NCBI RefSeq assembly: GCF_000264905.1
Contig: NW_006763148.1
Span: 1,344,029 to 1,408,028 of the forward strand
Source of the DNA: Stereum hirsutum FP-91666 SS1
Taxonomy: Eukaryota; Basidiomycota; Agaricomycetes; Russulales; Stereaceae
Direction: 5' to 3'
Length of the DNA stretch: 64,000 nucleotides
Shown here: piece after piece, positions 46,827 to 57,754 of the stretch
Layout of the letters: each line of letters starts with the position of its first letter
Position numbering within the stretch: the stretch's first letter is position 1
Notes under the pieces: generated by a model
Told to the model about the DNA's origin: nothing
Seen by the model: the letters and a program-made list of their open reading frames with translations, nothing else
Database searches by the model: none
Translations under genes and position numbers: made by a program

Positions 46827-47486
46827 GGTGATGTAAGTCTTGTTCAGTGGTTAGCTGCTGCTATCGGAAACGATGCAAGTGCACGAAGAAGTGGACTGCC
46901 ATCTTATATGCTCTCCGACTCTGCACTCAGGGAGCACTCGAGAAGTAACCGCAAAGCTAAACATTCCCGTGAACACCAACGCCCTCAAAACAGGATCCTC
47001 TGACTGGTCCATGGCATCGATCGCACTGGTGCGGTCCGGGTCGATAGAACGAAGACATCGTCACGAGTGTGCACAAGAGTCCGGAATCCAACTACGGGCA
47101 GCCGTGGTATATTTTACTTCCGTTCAGATGATATTGGGCTTCCAGGCAAAAGAGCTGAGCCATGGACAACATCTAGAGGCGGCGGTGTAAGAACAGACCG
47201 GTGAATGGACACAAATAAACTGCAAGGACGATCTCAGGGATAGGTTACGTACTTATGTCCGGAAAGACCCGGAGAGTCCTTCGAACGCCACCAAGACGCC
47301 ACAACGGACAGTTTGGCCTTCGAATTCACCACACTCCAAATAACTCGCAGCATACTTATATGGAAGAGTATCAAATATATTTTTGATTAACCATAATACA
47401 CCCCGTCCACCCAAAAGCACATAAGGGGGCAAGCGAGAATAATAAATTACCCCGAATAGCAGAACACGCAAGTACGTTTTGTAGCG
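46827..47486. other. Intergenic: dehydratase promoter and glutaminase-like 3' region
   Basis: 660 bases between two minus-strand genes. No upstream exon encoding a mitochondrial presequence was found by reading the minus strand up to about 47200. Nothing else recognised. Confidence 0.4.
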
Positions 47487-50400
47487 CTATAGTGCCAACT
47501 AGATTGAAACCGTCAGCTTCAAGCACTGGAGCTTTATCCATTCACGTACCAAAGCTAGGTGGCCACCCGCGACAGGCCTTGCTCTGAAACCATCTGTTAC
47601 ACCTGTCAAAGTATCGTACCAATCCGAGAAAGGCTCGGTATCGTCGCTCAGAGCGGCAGATGCATAAGTGTACACTCCAGAGACAAGGTTGTCGCGAACC
47701 CTATTGGGAAATACGTCAGCTCCTTGCCTCCATGAGGCAGAATGTTTGATACTCACGTCGTGGAAGTCGACTCAAGCATTGCAGCTGTAAATATCTGCCA
47801 GTCCGACTTGGTGTAGGTATGCCTCGTATCGAGTGGAACACCGTATTCGTCTATATGAATCTCGTTGAGATCCATCGCGCCTATGTCCTAATCACAAGAA
47901 CGTACTTTTGACAGTCGGATACCAGGCAGCCTGCATGTCATAGACCGACTGGGGGAATAAGTTCAGACCAAGCAACTTGTCGCCGAAGAGGTTGTATGAG
48001 AGACCCCAGCTGCTGTCATCGCCATACTGAAAGCAAGATCGTAAGCGTCCCAATATACATTGATAGATACGCGTCGACTCACAGACAATGTCAGATGATC
48101 ACCAGAGGTCGCGGTGGCGAGAGTCTGCCACTGAGTCACATAGCTGGAAGCGATTGACTGTGAATAATTTCCAGTTGATCAGAAGTTCGCGTGAAAGGGA
48201 TTAAACACTAATGTACACTGTAGTTTGCGCTCGTGGCAGAGTCACCGAGTTGACTCCAGATGTTGGCCATGGCTTGTATACCAATTATTCCCTTGATGGC
48301 GAGGTTTGTCTGGTTGGCCAAGGATCCAGCGAAGTCGTCGGTGCTGATTTGGTCAGCAGGAATCAAAGCTTCTGCTATCAGAAATTGTGTCCACTGGTCT
48401 AAGAGCGCGGTCTACAGACAAAATTGTGCATAGCATCAGGACCTTTCTCGAAGGTACGTCAGCTTTAGAGGAAGGAGACTCACGTATGTAGTGAGTAGAC
48501 TGTCATCCCCGGTTTTCTGGAAGTGACTGAGTGTCATGATGAGCATGTTACCTATCGACGGCAGTGAGCATTGAGATAGAGCAGTAGGAAACCGGCCGGG
48601 GCGCACCAGATTCTATGACACAAATACACGAACGATCAGTAAACGATAAGACGAGCATTGTGACAGCGCAGAAACACACCTTCCAGTGGCATAGGCTCAT
48701 CAGCACCTGTACTGTCTTGTCAACAGTAACTTTTAGATGTGCGGAACGGACATAGACAAACCATCATTGTGGCCCAATGCTTTCGGGTAGCTTGCGCCTG
48801 AAGGTCCATCAGCAATGGATTTGAGGATACGGATAACAAAAAGCGCACCCATATCATGCACAGCCCTATTTCACGATGTTCAGTAGATTTCCTCGAAGTA
48901 CAGTCATATTATGTGAGACGACGAACCATGCGTTAGGGTACTAGTTGAGATGCCTATGTCAACAAAAGAAACAGAGGATGCAGGGAATGCGGTGGGCGTA
49001 CTTGTCCAGTGGCCTGTAAACAGGACGGATTCAGTTACGAGACACATTTTCATGATTGATGGTCCTCACCTGGTACTCGAACAATGGTAAGAGAAGATAT
49101 TTTACCAGGTCTGGGTTGGTATAGAGGAACGCGGGGAAAGCAGGAAATATGACATCCTGTAAACATATGAACCATCTTCTCGTCAGGAGGTGCGCTATTT
49201 TACGAAGCAGCGTATGGATCTTACGACAGTGTTGACGTTCTGGAGAGTATGAAATATATCAGCGCAGAAAGACAGTAGGAGTCAGCTCAACCACATACAC
49301 CATCACTGGAGATCTCCTTCATGAACATGAGAATATCGGACGTGTCGAACGTGCCGTCAGAGTTCTAGGTATACATGACGGTGTTAGAGAGCAATTGACG
49401 AACATGCTATCAGAGTCACCTTGGAAATCGTAATCTCTGTGGCACCGAAAGCTTGACGAATGGACGCCGCCACAACACCTGCGTACTCAGTAGAAATAGT
49501 GCTGGCGTCGCTGGATACTTGAGAGTCGAAGGCTTGGGCTCGGCTGAGAGCACCGGTGTAGTCGCTGATGAAGTCGGAGATCTGAGCACTCTAAGATAAG
49601 TGCGACGAACGATCTAAGCGGGTTCGATGGAAACTTACGAGATCTGCTGCAGACGAAAATTGGCTCCAGAAGTACAAACTACGGTCCTGCAGAGCTCCAC
49701 CAGCAATGATGTATTCAATCGCAGGGTCCCGGATATGGCCTACAGTAAACAACACTGGGTCGGAAGATGCGCTAATTGTACCAAGGTCGTGGGCAAATGC
49801 AAACACGGGCCTAAAGGCAATGTTTAGTGTCAGGGTTTTGCACAGAATCTTTTAAATCTCACCAGTCGTCGGATACGGCTCGGAAAGAAGTATCCTCAGT
49901 GTTTGGGAGGCTACCGCTGCTAATGAATTGGGCACGAACAACGACCTATGGCGGTATATAAGCCAATATTCCAGAACTGACCTGTTCAGACTTACGTCTT
50001 GACCGGTCTGATATGTCGCTCCGGATGTAGTGGAGTAGAAAGCAGATCCCTCTAAAGGATCGAGCTGATTAGGTATTTGAGACAAACAGTTCGAACATTC
50101 AGACTTGCGTTGAATGTGGTCTGAGAACTCTGTGTACTCCTCTTGAGTCTGGAGCATGACCTGGTGAGTCACGATAGTTCCGGTCGTAGTAGTCCAGTTG
50201 ACAGTCAACGAATCATCTCCCGAAGCCCATTCAGCAGAGATGTCAGAGTATATTTGCACCGAGTGGGAGGCTCCATCGTTAGGGGCTGCCGAAACAGCCA
50301 CTGTACAAGTTGGTCGTCCATGAGTAAAGTATTACTAAAGGAAATGCAGGAAAGGCAACTGACTATAAGAGAGTGGCGTAGATTGTTTTACCATGTCGGT

Positions 50401-51032
50401 AGGCTATCGTTTTATGAATGAGTATCATCGCAGCAGGATCGGAATTGAGAGAGAGAAGGGATACTCGCCTCCACGGGACTTAGGAAGGTCACGGTGAGAT
50501 CAACACCACCAGCCGTCAAGATAAATATGCTTTGCGTGGCCGTGAACTAGCAAGGTCACAATGAATATACAGCGTGTTGCATACGGTTTGCACTGACGAA
50601 GACCGATGGCTTACCGTAGCACTTTGTTGAGTGGCTTGACTGAACGTCGACCCAGAGACAGCAGCGGCACCGAGAAAAGAGTAAGCTGTCCCGTCAACCT
50701 TGACGAAGCCAGCCCATCCTAGGGTCTGGGAAATTTCAGTCAGTTTTCCCTGCATCATCAATAGAAACGAACAGCCGTACACTTCCCGTCCAGAACTGAG
50801 GCCAAGCACCGTTCAAGGAAGTGCCTGGAAGGATTTTTCAGCCTGAGCTCAATGTCTTGATACAGTGAAGGGCGAAAGACGTACCTTCACCTTGTGGCAA
50901 CCACGCTGATAGGTATGGAGACCTCACGGCGAGAGGATAAGAGTGGGGAATGAAAGGTGTAGCGGTCCATGACGCAGCAAAAGCTGCACCAGACAGCGAG
51001 GCTAGTAATCCTGTCAAGGCCGGGAGTTTCAT
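47487..51032 (-). CDS. Secreted glutaminase-A-like protein (DUF5127/DUF4965/DUF1793)
   Basis: Relatives of Aspergillus GtaA, an extracellular glutaminase; the family is also called DUF1793, and activity has been shown for few members. The N-terminus MKLPALTGLLASLSGAAFAA is a clear signal peptide with likely cleavage after AFA, followed by SWTATPFIPHSYPLAVRSPY LSAWLPQGEG typical of the family. Some twenty short exons follow, with LGWAGFVKVDGTAYSFLG, WPVFAFAHDLGTI, SDILMFMKEISSDGNVNTVD, ADQISTDDFAGSLANQTNLA, SYNLFGDKLLGLNLFP and FTAAMLESTTVRDNLV in order. The last two exons give RARPVAGGHLALLAL and stop at 47487, a family-typical end. Expected size about 690 residues. Role: releases ammonium from glutamine outside the cell, if the activity holds. 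Start chosen because the signal peptide begins there. Confidence 0.9.
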
Positions 51033-51898
51033 CGAGGGAAGTAAAGAAAGCCTTTCTTGTTGGAATCAGGACCATCGATGTCATCGCAAGGTTATAAGCG
51101 ATCTCAACCGTCGGGTCTCCAAGTCATGAGTGCAATTAGACGCATGTGGTCCTCAGGAAGATGCTCTCAGAAATCAATGCCACGGGCCCACATAACAGTA
51201 CATACAACTAAGGAAAGATCAGAGGACGCATCGACGACAGTGATCAGTTGCTATGCCGGATGGTGCACGACGGTGATGCCGCGTCCCCATGACCGCTGAT
51301 GCATGATGAACACTGGTACAAATATTGTGCAAATGCCTTTCCTAGCCTGCAATGCCCGCGTTCCGATGACTTCAGGGCTTTCCAGTTGGCCTTCGAGTTT
51401 GTAAATAGAATCATTGCATGCGGATCGCTGGCCTGGGCACACTCGCCCATGGAATGTCCTTGCGTGCTATCAGTCATGACCAAGTTAAAATGAGCGAAGT
51501 CTCGCAGTGATAATACGCTGCATAGGTGTACGGTAGTCTTCCGTAGCTCTTGCGTCGAGGTTTAAGATCGATGTAAAGATGGACGTACCTATATATCCCG
51601 TGTTCGTTTGAGTAGAATATTGCACGGACCGTCGTGATAGAAAGAGTATAGGTGAGTCAAGAAAAACGTTCACCGAGAGTAACGGCCAGTATTCAGCAGC
51701 AGTCAAGTCGTGCACTTCTGCACATGGGGGCTCATAGAAAGGCGACACTTGGCTATAGGTCTGAGTTACGCCCATCGCGTGGAGATCGCATCCATATTTC
51801 TTTCCGTTCCATGCTCTGCAACGACACAAGTATGCTTTTGAATGTCGATAGAGATGGTGTACAGATTACAGTGTGGGGACGATCCTAAGTTCACTTGT
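51033..51898. other. Intergenic: glutaminase-like promoter and ETF-alpha 3' region
   Basis: About 870 bases between two minus-strand genes. Open frames up to 114 codons (51485-51829 minus) show no domain. A TATATA lies near 51590, too far from the ATG at 51032 to be a simple core promoter. Confidence 0.4.
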
Positions 51899-53063
51899 TT
51901 ACTGTTTGAGTTTCTCAACCAGCTCAGGGACCGCGTCGTACAGGTCAGCGACAAGGCCCGCATCTGCAACCTGGAAGATTGGTGCGTCCGGATCCTAGAG
52001 CATGTCCGTTCATCATTGAAGAGCGACATATAGAGGCGGCGCGACCTACCTTGTTAATCGCGACAATGAGCTTTGAATCCTTCATACCCGCCAGATGTTG
52101 GATTGCCCCTGAGATCCCAACCGCCACATACAACTCTGGCGCCACATTCTTACCCGTCTGCCCAACTTGCAATGAGTTGTCCGCGTACCCAGCGTCAACG
52201 GCGGCGCGGGATGCTCCGATAGCGGCTCCTAACACGTCCGCAAGAGGCTCGATGGTCTTGTCGAATATTTCCTTGCTCTTGAGCGCCCTTCCACCAGAGA
52301 CAACGCGGCTCGCCACACCAAGCTCCGGTCGATCGGACTGAGCAATCTGGGTCTCGAGGTGCTCTGTCGGCGAGTCCGTAACCTCCACGGGCTCCAGCTC
52401 CTTGAGTTCGACAGTGGCGGCGTCAGAAGATTCGGCCGCTGAGAACGACGTGGTGCGGACGGTGAAAAACTTGATGGGGATAGAGGCAGGGGCACGGACG
52501 GTGGCGATGGCGTTGCCTGCGTAGATGGGACGTGTGAAGGTCGTACTGCCAGAAGGGTCGTGTTCTAGAGAGGTGACGTCCGAGACGGCAGGAAGAGATA
52601 ACTTTGCGGCGATGCGTGGTAGGAGAGCACGGGCGGAAGAAGAGTGTGCAGAGACGAGGTGTGTGTAGGGCGGAGAGTTGGAGAGTAGTTTCTCGAAAAG
52701 TGGAGACACATGCTCGGGAACGGAGGCAGAGTATTTGGGAGATGTAGCATGGAGCACGGTGGTCAGGCCCTGAAGCCTGTAAAAGTGCAAGAAGAATGTT
52801 GAGGCACTTGCAAGCTTGATAAATGGACGAGCTACTCACTTTTTCACCTTTTCAAGTACCGCCGGAACCTGCTCCTGACTGCCCACAACAATTCCAGTTA
52901 CATCTCCTCCAAGTTGTTGTGCCGCACTGATGGCAGACAAAGAGCCGTTCTCGATGCTGCCATTTCGATGCTCAAGCAATACGAGAGCGTGAGGAGATGG
53001 AGAGGAGGCATAGTTCCGAACGAGTGCCCTCTGAGTGAAAATCAATGGCCTCGCGCGCAGCAT
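51899..53063 (-). CDS. ETFA: Electron transfer flavoprotein alpha subunit, mitochondrial
   Basis: Carries electrons from mitochondrial acyl-CoA dehydrogenases to ETF-ubiquinone oxidoreductase, as a heterodimer with ETF-beta with FAD bound. The N-terminus [20 protein letters not shown] is Arg-rich without acidic residues, a good mitochondrial presequence. Then come the ETF domain ([35 protein letters not shown]) and the FAD-binding C-terminal domain: [96 protein letters not shown]. Two introns (after VLEKVKK and after AINK), both GT..AG. About 350 residues, the normal length. It diverges from PEX5 over 305 bases; both serve fatty-acid oxidation. Confidence 0.96.
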
Positions 53064-53368
53064 TCCAGCCTTTATGTATGGGAATTATTGATGGGAAATA
53101 CGCAAAATAATTGTGTTGCGTTTGCCGCCAACGAGTCGATGTCAAGAACGTCGAAGACAGCGCTCAATGTTCAGAGCGGAAGAGCGGGCCCGGACCGCTA
53201 CTCCCGTTACTTTCACGTGCCTCTTCCCCGCTCCGAATCTAGTTCCGAGCCACATGAAATTCCAAATCGACCTCCACAGGACCACAGCTCAACGGCGCTG
53301 ATGCGTGGCGGCTAGCTTTGCTTATAACTCTCACAGCGACGATAATATCCTCTATTGCAGCGATCATA
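53064..53368. promoter_or_regulatory. Divergent promoter region, ETF-alpha / PEX5
   Basis: The 305 bases between the start codons of two fatty-acid-oxidation genes must carry both promoters. A GC-rich patch (GCGGAAGAGCGGGCCCGGAC) lies near 53175-53196. I found no CCTCGG or CCGAGG, the site bound by FarA-type regulators in Aspergillus. Confidence 0.45.
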
Positions 53369-55774
53369 ATGTCTCTCCAAGGTCTTATGTCTGGTGCCGA
53401 TTGTGCCGTACAATCCAACCCGCTCTCCCAAGTCCTCAAGCATGCGGAGGGAGATCGTAGTCTACAACAGGTTTGTGGCACCCTGACACCAGAATACTTT
53501 CGTGTGTGCTCATTCATATCCAGGACAGAATTGCTGGACCTTCATCCTCGAGGGTATGTCCCCATTGTTATTACCAAGAACCGGGACTAATTATTCCACA
53601 TAGCTGTATCACCTCCCTACCTCTTCATCCCGAGCAGCGGCTGAACAGGACATGGCCATGGCCAGGCAGTTCTTCGAGGGCAGCACCCAGGAAGCGGTTC
53701 CTAGCTCATCAATCCCTCCGGGAGCTTTCCAACTAACTCAACATGCGCCTCTTATGACTCGAAGCAATGTCCATTCTCCGAACTTTGGTGATGCGTGGGT
53801 TGAAGTCCAGCAACGCCAACATGCCTCATCAATCCCTCAACGAGCATCTCCAGCGGCATGGGCAAACGAGTTTCAGCCCTCGCAAATGTCTATACCTGCT
53901 TCCTCTGCACAACATGACCCACAACAGCCCACCCGTACGCTCTGTGACGCTCACCCTGCCCGAGTCTTACTAAACCCTGATTTTTAGTTGCCCGAAATCC
54001 GTACATGTCGCCCGGGCTCTATGGGACCACGGGGTTCGCAACGTCGTCTATGTATGCAAATGGCATGCCACAAACGTATTTCCGAGGCATGGAGCAGCCC
54101 GTCATCGAGCAGGGTAAGGGTAAAGGAAAGATGAAGGAGGAAGACTTTGAGGCTGCTTTCGCCCAGGCCGCTGCGTCGCTACAGAGTGCTCCCCTCCAAT
54201 CAGCTCACGTTGAAGAGGTCGGCGAGCTGGGAGAAGCACTCGCCGAGACCTCATTGGATGACGGTGTTACTGACTTCAAACAGTGCGTCCTTCTTCGTAT
54301 CTATGCTTTACTTCCTCTCAATGGTCATGCAGGGTGTGGGATCAGTTGCAGAACTCTGATATGCCGCCTCCTTCGAGCGATATGGCAAAGTGGGAGGCCG
54401 AATTCAATCAACTTATGAACGCACAACGAGACGAATACGACCTTGATTATGGGAGCGCTATGCAGAACGGATGGGCGGACTACGATGGTAATCTTGACGA
54501 GAATTCGGTCAAGTTCGATAGCGAAGGACTGCCCATTCTCTCCCCATACAGTTTCGGTATGTTATCGCATCTCACAAGAATGCCCACTGGTCGTGCTCAT
54601 TCTTATCATGATAGAACCAAACAATAAATACCTTGACCCGTCGACATCGACACAGTCGCATCTCAGCGAGGCAAAGGCGCTTTTAGAACAGAACGGTTCG
54701 CTTTCAGAAGCTGCTCTCCTGCTTGAGGCTGCGATACAGAACGGAGATCTCGGCAACGGCGGCTATGAAGCCTGGATACTACTGGGCGAGACGAGAAACA
54801 TGGACGAACGGGAGGACGCAGGAATGAAGGCCTTGATGGAAGGAGTGAGGATAGCGGAAGAGGCTGGTGCAAATGGAGAGGGCATGCTGGTCCGTTATGT
54901 CCGCTGTTTTCTCAACTCCCTCTGACCCGAGCACTGGTAGTCCCTAGCCATATCATTTACGAATGAATCCTACGATCGCGCTGCCCATGGGACCCTCCTT
55001 CGATGGCTTCGTGCTCGTTTCCCAACGTATCCCCTCTCTCCAGCTACGGAAGAATCGCTCGGCCAGTCTTCGTGGCATTCCAACGAAGCCGTCACGTCTG
55101 CCTTCCTCGACGTCGCCCGAGCTCAACACGAGGCAGGAACGCTGGATCCGGACGTACAGATCGCGTTAGGTGTCCTTTCCTATACTCAAAACAATTTCGA
55201 CCGTGCACGAGATTGTTTCGAGAGTGCTTTGTCAATGCGACCGAAGGTGACTAGTGCCAAGCCTTTATACCGGGCTACACTAATACTATCGAACTTTCCA
55301 GGACTATCTTCTGTGGAATCGGCTAGGCTCGTGTCTCTCAAATGGCAACAAACCTGAAGAGTCTTTAGGAGCCTATCGCGAGGCACTCAGTCTCCGTCCT
55401 ACGTATACTCGGGCAATCTACAATGTCGGCGTTGCATGTGCGTATCTTCGCCAGTGATGACGGAGATCTTAAGCTGATTTCACAGCGATCCAGGTCTCAA
55501 CATTGGAGCCCACAAGGAAGCAGCGGAGCATTTTTTAAGCGCACTGGCCATGCAAGAAACCACCGGAGAAAAGAGCGAACAGCTCTGGACCACACTCCGA
55601 AGGGCATTCGCGGCGATGGTATGTGGCGCTCTATACTCTCTGCATAGAAATTTCCTTGGGCAGACGATCTCACCTGTCTTTTCTGGCTTGTCACAGAATC
55701 GAACCGACTTGGCGGACGCAGTCAAAAATAATCCCAGTCTTGACATATTCCGTAAGGAGGGCTTTGATTTCTAG
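53369..55774 (+). CDS. PEX5: Peroxisomal targeting signal 1 receptor PEX5
   Basis: Cycling cytosolic receptor that binds C-terminal SKL-type signals through TPR repeats and docks at the peroxisome. The N-terminus MSLQGLMSGADCAVQSNPLS keeps the conserved cysteine (residue 12) used for monoubiquitination and export. Di-aromatic WxxxF/Y-type motifs for PEX14/PEX13 binding follow: AWVEVQQ, WANEFQPSQ, WEAEFNQ and GWADYDG. The TPR domain, in several exons, includes LSEAKALLEQNGSLSEAALL, EAWILLGETRNMDEREDAGM, PDVQIALGVLSYTQNNFDRA, CFESALSMRPKDYLLWNRLG and EESLGAYREALSLRPTYTRA. The C-terminus NNPSLDIFRKEGFDF ends at 55774. All joins are in phase. Expected domain order and full length suggest a working gene. 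The start is the first ATG of the conserved N-terminus. Confidence 0.95.
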
Positions 55775-57754
55775 AAAGGCTGCCTATGGCTATTGCGTGG
55801 CGCCATGCTGTGATGTTCGTGTATTTCCAGAGTCGCTGCCCCGAATGCTCGATAGCTGGGGCACGCGCTCGATGTAGCTCGATTGTTATTGTATCAAATT
55901 GGAGGTACCGTTCACTGAAGGGAATTGTTACACGAACGTACCGCAACTGCATGGTCGTTCCGCGAGGACCTTTTTGGATTGTGGTGGCTTGTTAGCGGTT
56001 CATCTGCCTCACCTGTGGGTGTATGAACGTCCTGTCTACAGCTGAAAGCGTGTTGAGGTTTACCTACTAACTTATGTGGTGTCTTGGATCATTCGATACC
56101 AAGTCATTAGCCTACGGGGCGCCGCCTTTTTGGAGAACTAATACGCTCATTTACTTATCTGCATACCGTGGTTCTGCTTACGCCCGATGCGGAGGGACGA
56201 ATCGTGCCTCGATGAAGCCTAAGTATGATACTCCTTGAGACGGTCCGTGAGCCGGGGGAATATCGGGACGCAAGGACAGATGTCTGAGGAATGTGTAGCG
56301 CACTGTAGTCAGCATCTATGAGACAGATATAGGTGAACGACATCTTGCCTGGTACAAACGACGTACAGTGACCGCCGGAAGGTTCGATGGTCCGTCACTT
56401 GTCCGTCACTTATCTCCACCGAAGATAACGATACGTGCACAAAACCTCTGAGTGACCCACAGAGAAACTTCGGCTAGATTTATATAGATAGTCATCGTCC
56501 AGACTAGAGAAGGACTACTGCTCACGAGCATGTGCAACGCGCAATGATTCAATCGCCAAGCCTCGAGCGCTCAACAGAGTCGGAGAGTTGAAGATGACGA
56601 TTGGGTGGCCCAAGGGAGGCCGAGGGAATAAAAACACAAGGAAGGATCGTTATAACCCAATAGTAATTATAGGATCACTCCAATTAGTAGTACGGCTTGC
56701 GCCCAGTTGAAAATTCCATATATGATAAGTATGAGATTGTCATGGGGTTTGCGAGGCATGTTGAGCGAAGAGAAACTCCTTCATCAGTAGAGGCCAATAC
56801 TTGAAGAGACCTTTGAAGACTTTTAAACATTTCCGTCGAGCTTTTTCTATGCCAAGGCAGGGTACGGCCGTCCGAGTTCTCAAGTTGACCTTCGAATGGA
56901 GACACATGCTTAGTAAGCATGTGTCTTCCGGTAAGTCCCGCGTCCGAGGCTGAGCGCTGAAGCGCTCAAGAGACTCGTGTCTTCAACGTCAACTTCAATA
57001 CTTACTCTGGCTAGTTTCATACACAGCGCTGCGAACGCGCATGGAAATATGGTACATCCATCGAATTAACTCTGGAACTGCCTAGTTCTCACGTCGCCGT
57101 CACTAGTTCAACTCATCATGTCTATGGGTCCAGGGACCGTTTGGCAACTTACTAGTACCGCCGGTAACTTGGAGTTCGGATAGAGTACTAAGATAGTATC
57201 GCTTCGCACATGTGGCTATCTACTACTTGCTACTACTTTCACTCCTTGGTGTGGGCCTTCGACTGGCTAAGGCGACAGGCTCTAAAACCTGAGTTGTGTC
57301 GACTTTTGAAACAAAAACAATGCATACTAGGATCAGATCCTCGAAACCCAAGCCTTGACTCGGAGGACTCTATAGTACTGGCATGGCATCTCGTGCATTG
57401 TGCTGCAGCGGTATTTGCAGACGTTCCTAGAGGTTATATCACGGTATCTTCTTTGTCACGGTCGGTCCATGACACCCCTGCTCGGCTGCATGGGCCTTGA
57501 CTCTAATGTACCGTTAAGGGAACTCAAGCAACTGAAACTGCCTAGCAGTTGCAAAACATGCACGTCCATTCCTTCCGCGGGCGGTCCGAATCATATCTAA
57601 AGGTCAGCGGTTCTATCTTCCGGTAGATGCTTCCTCAGGTCCCCTCCATATGATACAGCAGCGCGCTCAGGGATGCTTATCTGCTACTTCTTGACAACTT
57701 CTTATCACCCGAGAATATACCAAACAAGCTGTATCTATATAGAGCATTGCTCAG
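55775..57754. other. Gene-free 2 kb with small repeats
   Basis: Between PEX5 and the OPT transporter, both plus strand. Open frames of 60-96 codons have no recognisable domain. It holds a two-fold direct repeat of GTCCGTCACTT near 56390-56412, a perfect palindrome at 56901-56925 and a second inverted repeat, TGAGCGC-TGAA-GCGCTCA, at 56951-56968. The last 200 bases should be the OPT promoter; TATATAG near 57735 is only about 20 bases from the ATG. Confidence 0.45.
56901..56925. repeat. Perfect 25-base palindrome
   Basis: Arms GACACATGCTTA and TAAGCATGTGTC are exact reverse complements around a single central G. It lies in the gene-free stretch upstream of the OPT transporter. It may be a binding site for a dimeric regulator or part of a small element. 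Confidence 0.95.

Noticed and set aside
57540..57610. tRNA-like TC-arm GGTCCGAATCA
   Set aside because: No acceptor stem, D-arm or anticodon arm could be paired around it.
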